Of a stretch of DNA of 33,667 nt, positions 10,680-20,600 are shown one piece after another. Below the pieces are notes generated by a model, which saw only the letters and a program-made list of their open reading frames with translations, made no database searches and was not told the DNA's origin. Each line of letters opens with the position of its first letter. The first letter of the stretch is position 1. Origin of the DNA: Periconia sp. R9002 (taxonomy: Eukaryota > Ascomycota > Dothideomycetes > Pleosporales > Periconiaceae); contig JAMAHW010000164.1 of the NCBI GenBank assembly GCA_023627715.1, positions 1 to 33,667 of the forward strand, given 5' to 3'. A program made the translations under genes and the position numbers.

Positions 10680-11175
10680 ATTCTAAGTAGGTATGACGTA
10701 ACACCACACACACCGAAACGTGGGAAGAGGCGCCTTCGCTAGACTGTTTTCTGGAAGGCAGGCAAATCGCTTGACCAGAGCGAAGAATTGGTGACCTGGG
10801 TTGAGACACTTCGTGCGTTTCATTTTAAGAGAAATTATGCGGCTGGGGGTGGAGGCGTGTTATGCTAAGATATGGCCAAATGTCGGTTCGCGATATTGCA
10901 GGAGCTTGGTTGCGAAGAGATGGCTTGGTGGATCGGAACGAGCGGTAGAGTTCGGACTTTCACGCGTCTTGTCTACGGTAGTATTCCTTTGTAAAAAGCG
11001 TAACCCCACGTTGGACGATGGGGAATTGAGGAAACGGTATGATTGGAGTTGGGGGAAACGCTTTCTTCCCTTCTAGCGTCGTTCTAAAACATCGGAGACC
11101 CACCACCACCAACACCAACATCATCACTTATTACGCTTACACGGCATCTTACTATCCAACATGCCCGCTAATTAG
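10680..11175. other. Intergenic region, no gene recognised
   Basis: Holds short open frames (for example 10801-11076) without recognisable motifs. A CACCAC-rich stretch lies at 11100-11125. This is the 3' flank of the CipB-like oxidoreductase gene. Confidence 0.5.
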
Positions 11176-12076
11176 TTATGCCTCCGACACCCTCCAGACC
11201 AATCTTTCCATACTCGCATCTTTCCTCCTCAGCGCATCCATCGCTTTCTGCGCTCTCTCCAATAGCGTGTCCCCTTCAATAATCTTCTGCGCATTCGGCT
11301 TCACGATGCTCTTCTTTAACATCGCAGGCATGATATCAGCCTGCAAATGCTCCTTGAAAAACTGATTCTGTGCTCAAATTGTCAGCAAACTCAGTACACT
11401 TACCACTAACCCCCAGTACCAAATCACGAGTAAGAAGGAGAGGCTTCTGAAAACTAACCTCCAAATAAAAATGCGTCCTCACACCCCTCGCCTCAACCCC
11501 TTCCTCCCACTGCACGACCTTCTCAACATCCATCGCATAAATCGGATCCTCCTTGTCACTAGAGTCCCTCACAATAATCGGCAGTAAAATCGCCACCTTC
11601 GCTCCATTTTTCACTACCTTCGAAATCGGCTCAATGCTTCCCTTCACACTCCCAATACAATCCAGCACCAACGGGACTCCCTTCTCCGCATCCCCCACCT
11701 CCATAATCGCATCCACCACATTAGCATCGCTGTAGTCGAACACATGCTTCGCCCCCAGCGCTTTCAACTTCTCGTGATGCCGTTTCGACGCCGTGGCAAT
11801 GATGTTGGCGTATCCGTAATAGGTAAGGATTTGAATCGCGAATTGTCCTACAGAGGATGCACCGCCCCATATCAGCAGTGCGGTGTCCTTTTGCGCAGGT
11901 GAGTAGGAAGCTGGCTTTGGCCAAGGGAGGTCGAAGGAAAGGTCAGCGGTTACGGCATGAAAGACGGTGACGAAGTTACTGGGGAGGGTGACGGCTTGGG
12001 GGAGGGTGAAACCTTCTGGAAGCTGTTGATGTCGCGATTGTTGATCAGCCTGGTGTTTTTCGGTCTACACATCACG

Positions 12077-12110
<34 letters not shown>

Positions 12111-12490
12111 AAACAAGAAGAAAAAGAGAAAGGAAGGGGAGTACTTACAGACCCAACTAACCACTCCTCAATAGTAACAAACTCCTGGTGCGCCTTCTCC
12201 TCCTGCTTCCGCCACCCAAACCCAAACACCTTGTCACCCACCTTCAATCTCTTAACCTCCGGACCAACTTCCACGACCGTCCCCGCAATGCTATCGCCTA
12301 GGACCTGTGGATGCGTGACAAGTAGCCCTCCGTCGTTTTGGTGGAGATCGAGAGGCGTTGAGGCAGTCCATTCGTTACGAATGAGGACTTGGTCGGCTTG
12401 GGGTGTTACGGTGGGCACGGTGATTAGGCCGAGCGGTCCTTTGAGGGAGACGGTTGCTACTGCGTTGTGGGTTTTTGACATTTTTGACAT
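11176..12490 (-). CDS. CipB-like zinc-type MDR oxidoreductase, 3 exons
   Basis: A second medium-chain dehydrogenase/reductase, similar in architecture to fungal CipB-like quinone or enoyl reductases. Proposed exons (minus): 12490-12149, 12022-11459, 11367-11176, giving 365 aa, normal for the family. Both introns (126 and 91 nt) are GT..AG and phase 0. Visible features: GroES-like N-terminus with NEWTASTPLDLHQNDGG, VLGDSIAGTVVEVGPEV and VGDKVFGFGW; the Rossmann loop LLIWGGASSVGQFAIQ; ATASKRHHEKLKALGAKHVF, typical of the NADP-binding half; PLVLDCIGSV. Two Met codons three residues apart could each start it (12490 chosen as the first). Intron 1 contains a CA/CG microsatellite. It is a distant relative of the enoyl reductase at 7503, so they are not a recent duplication. 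Substrate unknown. Confidence 0.9.
12075..12110. repeat. (CG)n-(CA)n microsatellite inside an intron
   Basis: Five CG units (12075-12084) run into thirteen CA units (12085-12110). The tract lies within the first intron of the CipB-like gene; read on the transcript it is (TG)n then (CG)n. Length variation here would not alter the protein but may affect splicing. Confidence 0.9.
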
Positions 12491-13266
12491 TTTTGTAAGA
12501 TGGATTGGGTTTCGTTGTTCTAGGGGTTTTATAGTATGCGAATAATAAGGTAACTTTTAGTTGTAGGCAAAAGGAGAATATTGCTAGTGAGGAGAACCCT
12601 ATAATTGATTCTGATGAGTCGAATATCAACGTCGAATCCACACCCTTATATTCATACTCTCCAACGTCCCTCATACTTCTTTTTCCTTCGTCTTCTTCAC
12701 ATTACATAATAGCTTCTTTCCCTAAACATACAAAGGTACAATCTACATTATTAAACCATTCTCACGTGGGCGAGCGGGTGACAGCAGCGCTAGCGAAAGA
12801 TTCCGCATTGGGTATGGCTGGTAGTTATGCGGGGGTGGGTTCGCCTAACCCGCCTACTCTACGCAGTCTACACACTGTACGCACCCGCATATGCATAATG
12901 TTAGGTCTTTTGCTAGTTCGTTGACGTTAACATGCATACATTATACGTGTGCTTAGTAATGCGATTACTATGTAGCTCAATCCGGTAGCAGCTATTGGTC
13001 GGGTATGACGCAGTAGTTTATCGATGTTCTTGAGACAGTGAGGGAGATGATTGCGCGGCCGAAGCTGTTAGTACATTAGTCTACTTCGATCACTTTTGTT
13101 TGTAGAAGAGAACATACCTTAGTTCAATTGTAGTGATTTATCTCACCCCGTCAAAGCGAGATTTAGAAATTCACAGGCTGCTGTCCCGCTGTTAGTGGAG
13201 ACACAAGCGGTCTGATGAGTGGCACTGTCAGATTGCAGCCCTGACTTGAAGGGTGGGCAAGTGGAT
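12491..13266. other. Intergenic region upstream of CipB-like gene
   Basis: Includes the 5' flank and promoter of the minus-strand CipB-like gene and extends to the TA that borders the first Fot1-like transposon. No coding sequence, RNA gene or repeat recognised. Confidence 0.55.
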
Positions 13267-13268
13267 TA

Positions 13269-13315
13269 CCGTGTCCGTGCACCCAATGCACGGATTCATC
13301 AAATGCACGCCGAAC
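13269..13315. repeat. Left terminal inverted repeat of element A
   Basis: Pairs with 15332-15378. Both arms begin CCGTGTCCGTGC from the outside, and internal positions have diverged. The same outer 12 bp occurs in the neighbouring element B, so both belong to one family. Confidence 0.85.
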
Positions 13316-13366
13316 ACCCGACGCGTCAAACCACCCTAATTTTCACACCGCGATAACTCCACCAAT

Positions 13367-15226
13367 ATGGACCCGATCCAGGCTACAATTAATGAAATCG
13401 AATCGCGAGAACAAGAAGAAGGCTTCTCATATACAGAAGTTGCTACTAGATATGGTGTTAGTCGCAGTACCTTATCGCGAAGGCACCGAGGTGTTACAGC
13501 GTCGCGTGCAGCCACTGCAAAAGATCAACAAAAGCTCAACCCACAGCAAGAGAAGGAGCTTGTACAGTATATCAAGGGACTTACAGAGAAGTGCCTACTT
13601 CCTACGAGGGAGATGATACGGAATTTTGCCTCTACAATAGCAAAGGAGCCAGTCAGCGAGAGCTGGGTTACTCGCTTTATCAACCGACACAGTATCCATC
13701 TCATCTCTCAATGGACAGTCGGCAGGGACAGCAATCGCCACAAAGCTGATTCAGAGGATAAATATCGCCTTCACTTTGACCTTTTGCATGGCAAGATCAA
13801 TCAGTATCAGATAGACCCTCGTCATACGTACAATATGGATGAGAAAGGCTTCCTAATTGGAATCGTGGGTAGATCAAAGAGGGTCTTCAGCAGGCGAATG
13901 TGGGAGAAGAAGGAGGTTACAGCATCACTACAAGATGGCAACCGCGCGTGGATCACGCTTCTGGCATGTATCTGCGCTGATGGATCAGCTCTGCCACCAA
14001 GCCTCATCTATGAGGCTGCCAACAAGGGCATCCAATCGACCTGGGTAGAGGAGATCAAGGCAGGAGAACATGAAGTCTTTATCACCTCATCATCCTCTGG
14101 CTGGACAAACAACGACATTGGGCTTGCCTGGCTTGAACAGGTGTTTGATCGCTGTACAAAAGAGAAGGCCCGACGATCACATCGACTCCTAGTCCTGGAC
14201 GGCCATGGATCCCATATCACTATGGGCTTTATCGACTATTGTGATCGAAATAGGATCCTCCTTGCTGTTCTGCCACCTCATTCAACTCATACGCTTCAGC
14301 CACTCGATGTTGCGATGTTTAAGCCTCTATCAACAGCCTACTCAGCAGAACTCTCAAAACACCTCCACAGAAGCCAGGGCTTAGCTTCTATCACCAAAGG
14401 TGATTTCTTCCCCCTATTCTGGAATGCATGGAAGGACTCCTTCAAGGAATCAACTATCCTCAGCTCTTTTAGATCGACAGGCATATCGCCACCTAATCCC
14501 ACTCCTATCCTGGATAGGTTCGCCCATAATCAAGACTCAGGCAACAGCTCCTCATCAGGACTTAGTGATCATGATTAGAGAAAGTTGGATAGAGTTATAC
14601 GCTCTGCAGTTAAGGATCAGAGTAGTAGGGAGACACAGAAGCTTCGTCAATCACTCCACCACCTATCCGTCCAAAATGAGCTGCTCCACCATGATATTGA
14701 TGGGCTGAGGGAGGCGCTAGCAACAAAGAAGAAACGGATAAAGAAGGGCAAAGCCCTAGATCTACAACAGCGTGAGGAGTATCACGGTGGAGCAGTGTTC
14801 TGGTCACCAAGGAAGGTAAGGGAGGCACGTGTTCGTCAATCTGTTAAGGAGCGTGAGGATAAGGAGGAGTAGCTTCAAAAAGCAGAAAGAGTAGAGCTGA
14901 GGAAGGCAGCTAAGCTATGCAAGGAGAAGATCCAGCAGGAGAAGCGTGTTGCGCGTGAGGTCGCTAAAGAGGCGAAGGAGAAGGAGAGGGCTGAAAAGGC
15001 AGCTCAGCGCACCGCCCAGAAGTCTGCCCGCGACGCTGAAAAGGCTCTGCAACTATCCCAAAAGGGTAAAAGAGAAGCCTCACAAGCACCTCAACAGTGT
15101 AGAAAGCATCAGAAACGTGTTGTTGATGCTCTAGATGGTGGTAAGGCCTCAGAGGGCGCATCTGCTGCCCCAACCAGATCAACACGCCGCGGCCGCAACG
15201 TCAAGCTTCCAGATAGATTCAAATAG
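13367..15226 (+). pseudogene. Fot1/Pogo-like transposase (DDE superfamily) with two in-frame stops
   Basis: A continuous 620-codon frame from 13367 to a stop at 15224-15226, broken by TAG at 14576-14578 and at 14870-14872. Visible parts: N-terminal psq-type HTH (EVATRYGVSRSTLSRRHRG), CENP-B-type HTH region (LTEKCLLPTREMIRNFAS), then the catalytic triad. First Asp is in TYNMDEKGF, second in LVLDGHGSH, third in THTLQPLDVAMF, with 35 residues between the last two (DD35D, as in Fot1). All catalytic residues lie before the first stop, which leaves a 403-residue product lacking the basic coiled-coil tail. The first stop replaces a Trp codon of the intact relative at 15553-17451. Both stops fit C-to-T changes at CpA sites, as RIP would produce. 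Confidence 0.9.
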
Positions 15227-15331
15227 TGCAAATTGGTCGCAGCCATCAGCTTCGTACTCCACCAGAAAATCTCATAATAATATCAATTGTGGGTGGCTCT
15301 ATCGCCTCATCTCTAGTAGAGCGTTTATGTT

Positions 15332-15378
15332 GTTCCGCGTGCATTACGCGAATCCGGGCATTACGCGCACGGACACGG
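15332..15378. repeat. Right terminal inverted repeat of element A
   Basis: Complement of the left arm at 13269-13315, ending GCACGGACACGG directly before the TA target duplication at 15379-15380. Confidence 0.85.
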
Positions 15379-15410
15379 TACGAAACAGGATATGGGAAAG
15401 ACATGGGTTA

Positions 15411-15450
15411 CCGTGTCCGTGCACTCAATGCGCGGATTCAGTCAATGCGC
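15411..15450. repeat. Terminal inverted repeat of element B (3' side)
   Basis: Matches the complement of 17501-17540 at 39 of 40 bases (the 13th base differs). The outer sequence CCGTGTCCGTGC is shared with element A. Confidence 0.9.
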
Positions 15451-15552
15451 CGAACCACGAAAAACAGCTCCACCAAAGTTAAAGCTGCAACCCCACGTAC
15501 AATAGTAATTATTGCAAGAAAAAATGCGAAAATTCTCTATTAAGCATCGCCA

Positions 15553-17451
15553 TTAACGTCCTGCGTCAAACTTCCTACGTGGAGCGATTTTGCGGCCACG
15601 GGAGTTGTATACAGGTGGAGGTGATGGGAAGCGCGGCGCATCAACAGCACGACTACGGGCACCTCCATCACCACGCTTCTTCATTCTTTTTGGCTGCAAT
15701 TGGCGTGAGGCCTTGCGCTTACCCTGATTAAGCAATTGCATATTTTTTTCAGCGTCTCGAGCTTGTTTCTGACGCTCTCTCTCTGCCTTGCGTTCAGCGA
15801 TTGCTGCGGCCTTCTCAGCCTTCTCCTTGTCTCGCTCTTCCTTCTCTCTTGCCCGTTGCTCACGCTTTTCCTGAGCTATCTTCTCCTTGTACAGCTTGTT
15901 GGCGTGCCTTAGCTCGGCCGTCTCAGCTTTTTTAAGCTCCTCTGCCCTCTGCGCTTGTTGTTTAGTCTTCTCACGTGCACGAGCCTCCTCCACCTTGCGA
16001 GGAGACCAAAACACTGCGCCACCTTGTGCCCACTTTTTTTGTTGCAAGTCAAGAGTGCTGCTCTTCATCTTATGCCTCCGCTGAGTTGGTATCACCTGCT
16101 CTAGACCTTCGATCTTGTGGTGGAGAAGCAAGTTTTGAATGGAGATGTGGTGGAGTGAGCGGCTAAGCTTTTTCCTCTCTCTACTGCACTCTTCTCTCAC
16201 GATCCTTCGCAGCAGAGTCTCCATTTTGAGCCAATCCTTGCCAGAGTAGGCTGAAAAAGAGCTTGAGTTGCTATCAGAGCTCGCAGGGGAAGGTTTGTTG
16301 AATCGTTGAAGGACGACGTTGGGTTGGAGGGGTGCTATGCCTGTTGCCTCAAACGACCTGAGTATCAACCCCTGACTGAACGTGCTCACCCAGGCCTTCC
16401 AGAACAGGTGGAAGAAGTCACCTTTCTTCATACTGGCTAGCCCTTGGCTGTTGTGGAGGTACGTTGTGAGCTCCTTTGAGTATGCAGTTGACAGAGGCTT
16501 GAACATCACCACATCAAGCGGCTGCAGCGTGTGGGTTGAATGGGGAGGAAGGATAGCCAGGAGTATCTTGTTCCGATCGCAGTAGTCGATGAAGTCCATT
16601 GTTACGTGGCTGCCGTGGCCGTCAAGGATCAGGAGGCGGTACTTCCTCCGAGCTTTGGCCTTGGTGAAGCGATTGAACACCTGTTTGAGCCAGGCAAGGC
16701 CGATCTCGTTGTTCGTCCAGCCAGAGGGCGATGAGGAAACAAGCACGGAGTGTACCTCTGGCTTGATTTCCTCTACCCAGCTTGATTGAAGGGTGCTGTT
16801 GGTAGACTCGTAGAGGAGGCCTGGGGGCAGTGCTGATCCATCACCACACACACAAGCTATAAGCGTCACCCAGGCACGATTACCATCTTGAAGCGTCGCT
16901 CTAACCTCCTTCTTCTCCCACATACGTCTGCTGAACACGTGCTTGGTCCTGGTGGTAGTGCCGATCATAAAGCCCTTCTCATCCATATTGTACGTGTGCT
17001 CTGCCTCGACGTTATACTCAGCGATTTTGGCTTGCAGTAAGTCGAAGTAGATCTTGTACTTGATGAAGGAATCGGCGTTGTGGCGATCGGCGTCCATACC
17101 CGTCGAGTATTGGGAGATTAGATGGATGGAATTGTTGTTGATAAAGCGGGTAACCCAGCTATCGCTTACCGCCTCTTGGGCTACTGCTGACGCGAAATTC
17201 CGAATCATCTCTCTTGTAGGTGGAATACGACGGGCAGTGAGCTCTTCTATATACTTTACAAGCTCTGCCTCTTGTTGTGGTGTCAGGTGGCGGCGTGCTA
17301 TCCCTTCTTCTTCTCGCGAACGCGTTTCACCCCGCCAATTACGCGTCAACGTTGAGCGCACAACACCATGCTTTTTAGCTATTTTGGACCAGGGGATTTG
17401 AGCTTCAGATACAAAAGTATCACATTCTGCAAGCGCTTCTTGTAAACCCAT
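15553..17451 (-). CDS. Fot1/Pogo-like transposase, intact, 632 aa
   Basis: DNA cut-and-paste transposase of the Tc1/mariner-Pogo-Fot1 group, expected to act in the nucleus on the element's own inverted repeats. The open frame extends upstream to 17553, but that would put the start outside the element. The Met at 17451, inside the terminal repeat, is the likely start. Visible parts: psq-type HTH (IAKKHGVVRSTLTRNWRG); CENP-B-type HTH (LTARRIPPTREMIRNFAS); first catalytic Asp in TYNMDEKGF, second in LILDGHGSH, third in THTLQPLDVVMF (DD35D spacing). A C-terminal region of about 150 residues is rich in Lys, Arg, Glu and Ala, a predicted coiled coil, and ends in a basic tail. No stop or frameshift is visible. 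It shares most residues with the dead copy at 13367-15226. Confidence 0.92.
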   Translation of the reverse strand: MGLQEALAECDTFVSEAQIPWSKIAKKHGVVRSTLTRNWRGETRSREEEGIARRHLTPQQEAELVKYIEELTARRIPPTREMIRNFASAVAQEAVSDSWVTRFINNNSIHLISQYSTGMDADRHNADSFIKYKIYFDLLQAKIAEYNVEAEHTYNMDEKGFMIGTTTRTKHVFSRRMWEKKEVRATLQDGNRAWVTLIACVCGDGSALPPGLLYESTNSTLQSSWVEEIKPEVHSVLVSSSPSGWTNNEIGLAWLKQVFNRFTKAKARRKYRLLILDGHGSHVTMDFIDYCDRNKILLAILPPHSTHTLQPLDVVMFKPLSTAYSKELTTYLHNSQGLASMKKGDFFHLFWKAWVSTFSQGLILRSFEATGIAPLQPNVVLQRFNKPSPASSDSNSSSFSAYSGKDWLKMETLLRRIVREECSRERKKLSRSLHHISIQNLLLHHKIEGLEQVIPTQRRHKMKSSTLDLQQKKWAQGGAVFWSPRKVEEARAREKTKQQAQRAEELKKAETAELRHANKLYKEKIAQEKREQRAREKEERDKEKAEKAAAIAERKAERERQKQARDAEKNMQLLNQGKRKASRQLQPKRMKKRGDGGARSRAVDAPRFPSPPPVYNSRGRKIAPRRKFDAGR

Positions 17452-17500
17452 CGCGTTGCGTTTTATGGAGTGGGGGTAGTAGAGGCGTTTTGACGATCGC

Positions 17501-17540
17501 GCGCATTGACTGAATCCGCGCATTGAGCGCACGGACACGG
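17501..17540. repeat. Terminal inverted repeat of element B (5' side, next to the NLR gene)
   Basis: Complement of 15411-15450 with one mismatch, followed by the TA target duplication at 17541-17542. It ends about 140 bp before the NLR start codon. Confidence 0.9.
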
Positions 17541-17542
17541 TA

Positions 17543-17683
17543 ATTGCACCCATTCAAGGCTAAGCCTATGTAGGTAGACAGGAACGCTGTTGCTGCCGCT
17601 GTCTCCAAACTTTCCACGAGTGCACTGTTCCGTCCTCTGTCTAAACCGCACGCAACAGTTATTTACCGCTTCTTCTAACCATT
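17543..17683 (+). promoter_or_regulatory. Short 5' flank of the NLR gene bounded by transposon B
   Basis: Only about 140 bp separate the transposon's flanking TA from the proposed NLR start (ACCATTATGCC). The interval has pyrimidine-rich runs but no clear TATA box. It probably holds only the 5' leader or core promoter, so upstream control elements must have been displaced by, or replaced with, transposon sequence. Confidence 0.45.
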
Positions 17684-20600
17684 ATGCCTTGGAAAACCCG
17701 TTTCAAAGCAAAGTTCGGCAAGAGGGACCCGCCAACATCCTCGCATGTTGAAGCCCCACCTACCTCCACCCCCCACGCACAAACCGCTCCCGAACCTGCC
17801 ACGTCTTCTCTAAGATTACCAGCACGCCTCTGGAATCAAGCATACAACCAGGCGAAAACAAGCGATCCGAGCACCGTTGATGCTTATGAAAGGATCTTGA
17901 CTATTCAGCTGAGCGAAAAAGATGTAACTGCTTCAACCCTGCACTCGGCAGATCTTGCGTCGCAGCAGAACCAGATCGCACAGGATGCAGGGGAACGGTG
18001 GATGCAGATGCAGCGGCTCGTCCAGAATGGGCTGCGTAGAACAGAGAAAGATGCCAAGGTGAAGCAGGGCATGGAAGAAGGCATACAGGCTGCTATGGCG
18101 GTGAAAGAGGTGGTGGACAAAGCGATCCAGGCGTCGCCCGAAGCAGCTATTGCATGGGTCGGTGTCTGCTTTGCGCTCGAGGTTTGTACTACTATCACTG
18201 AAACAATCGTCTGGTACTGACGCGCATGGACAAGATTCTGATGAACCCGCTCACCCAGGCGAGCTCCAATCGGCAAGGCATTGCCTACGTTGTGTCGAGG
18301 ATGGAGTGGTACTGGAATCTTTCGAACCTGTTGCTGGAGGAGAACATGACTGAGGGGCATTCGCCTGGCCTACGTGATGAGCTTGAGAAGATCGTCACCC
18401 AACTCTACGCGAAGCTGCTACTGTACCAGATGAAGAGCGTGTGCTACTACCACCGTGGACGGCTTTCGCTGTTCGCACGAGACCTCATTAAGCTGGATAA
18501 CTGGGACGGCGAGCTGAGCGACATACAAGCAGCTGAAGCGGCGGTACAGACGGATTCGACACAGTACAATACACTCACGATCCGGACTCGACTCGGTACG
18601 ATTGCTGAGGTGGCCAAGCGTCAGAATGCTAAGCTAGACGGCATCAGCTTAGCCATTCGAGAGCAGACCAAACAGCAGGAGAGGATGCACGAGACAAGTG
18701 CTGACAACAAGTGTCTGGCGGACCTGCGCCTTACCGACCCCCGCGATGATAAGAAGCGTATTGAGGAGACCAAAGGCGGACTGCTAAAGGACTCGTACCG
18801 TTGGGTTCTCGACAACCCGGACTTTCGACAGTGGCAAGATGAGCCGCAGAGTCAACTGTTGTGGATCAAGGCCGATCCTGGCAAGGGCAAGACGATGATG
18901 TTGTGTGGGATCATCGACGAACTGCAGAACTCGATGGGCGCAATAAACGTCCTATCGTACTTCTTTTGCCAGGCAACCGACTCGCGTATCAACAGCGCCA
19001 CGGCTGTGCTGCGAGGTCTACTGTACATGATCGTCAACCAGCAGCCATCGCTGATCTCGCATGTACGGAAGAAGTACGATCATGCTGGCAAAGCACTTTT
19101 CGAGGATGTGAATGCCTGGGTGGCCTTATCGGAGATCTTCACAAACATTTTGCAAGATTCTAGCTTAAGTCGCACACACTTAGTTGTTGATGCGCTCGAC
19201 GAGTGTGCAGTAGACCGACAGAAGCTGCTAGACTTCATTGTTGAGCGTTCTTCTGCATCGCCCCGCGTCAAATGGATCGTATCTAGCCGTAACTGGCCTG
19301 AAATCGAGCAAGAGCTCGCAAGGGTGGGGCAGGGGGTGGGCTTGAGCCTTGAGCTGAACGCAGAGTCTGTGTCTACCGCCGTCGACGTATTTATTCAGCA
19401 GAAAGTGTTTCAGCTGTCGCAGAGAAACAATTATGACGCCACAACAAAGGAATTAGTGCAACATCATCTGTCTTCGAGTGCAGATGGCACTTTCCTCTGG
19501 GTAGCGTTGGTGTGCCAGGGCCTCAAAGCCGTCCCAAAGCGGCATGTCCTGAAGAAGCTAAGCGCTTTTCCGTCTGGGCTTGACTCCCTGTATGAACAAA
19601 TGGTGCAACACATAATGGACTCAGATGATGCCGACCTTTGCAAGGAAATACTAGCCTTGGCCGCCACTGTATATCGACCGCTTACGCTACAGGAGATGGT
19701 TACGCTTGTGGAGCAATTTGAGGACACAACAGATGATTCCGAGTCCGTGCAAGACGTTATTGGCCGCTGCGGCTCGTTTCTTACCACACGAGACAGTGTT
19801 GTCTACTTTGTGCACCAGTCCGCAAAAGACTTTTTAGTTGAAAAGGCTGCCAACACCATTTTCCTGTCTGGTATGGAAAACGCGCACTATGCAGTTTTCT
19901 CTAAATCTCTCCAGGTCTTGTCCAACTCGCTTCAACGAGACATGTATAACCTAGGCGCGCCTGGATATCCTATCGAGCGGGTTGTACTACCAGATCCAGA
20001 TCCGCTGGGAAACACACGCTACTCGTGTATTTACTGGGTAGACCATCTGCGTAGCTGCGGTTCGATCGCTACTACCGGACACCTTATTGATCTACAGGAC
20101 GGAGGAATCATTGATGAATTCCTACGACAGAAATATCTCTATTGGTTAGAGGCGCTTAGCCTTTGCAAGAGCATGCCAAAAGGAGTGACATCAATGGCAG
20201 AACTCGAGGCTCTCATACATGTAAGGTCTAGAGTACTATGATACATATAGAGAAGACTAACATGGCCCAGAAAAGAACAGGCGCTGCTGCGCTACTCGAC
20301 CTAGTTAAAGATGCGCGTCGGTTTATTATGTACCACAAAAGGGCGATAGAGGAGGCACCTCTTCAAGCATATGTGTCAGCTCTAGTGTTTAGCCCTAAGC
20401 TCAGTTTAATCCGGAACTTGTTCGAAAAGGAGGCACCACCTTGGATCTCTATAAAACCGCCGATGACAGAGAACTGGAGCGCGTGCCTGCAAACACTCGA
20501 GGGCCATGGCGATTCGGTCAAGTCGGTGGCCTTCTCTCACGACTCGACGCGGCTGGCGTCGGCGTCGAAAGACAACACAGTCAAGGTCTGGGACGCAGCT

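Larger units (their letters stand above)
13269..15378 (+). mobile_element. Fot1/Pogo-like DNA transposon A (non-autonomous by mutation)
   Basis: A 2110-bp element bounded by 47-bp terminal inverted repeats starting CCGTGTCCGTGC, with TA on both sides (13267-13268 and 15379-15380), the target duplication expected for Tc1/mariner-Pogo-Fot1 elements. The arms (13269-13315 and 15332-15378) match at about 38 of 47 positions, so the copy is old. It carries one transposase reading frame with two nonsense codons. Confidence 0.9.
15411..17540 (-). mobile_element. Fot1/Pogo-like DNA transposon B (apparently intact)
   Basis: A 2130-bp element with 40-bp terminal inverted repeats (15411-15450 and 17501-17540) that differ at a single position, flanked by TA at 15409-15410 and 17541-17542. 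It contains an uninterrupted transposase gene. Near-identical ends plus an open frame suggest a recent, possibly mobilisable copy. It is oriented tail to tail with element A and separated from it by 32 bp. Confidence 0.92.

Noticed and set aside
17452..17553. Longer start for the element B transposase at 17553
   Set aside because: It would start outside the transposon, beyond its terminal repeat; the Met at 17451 lies inside the element.
17684..20270. NLR region as three separate genes
   Set aside because: The two breaks coincide with 53- and 50-nt GT..AG introns that keep phase 0 and join conserved segments.
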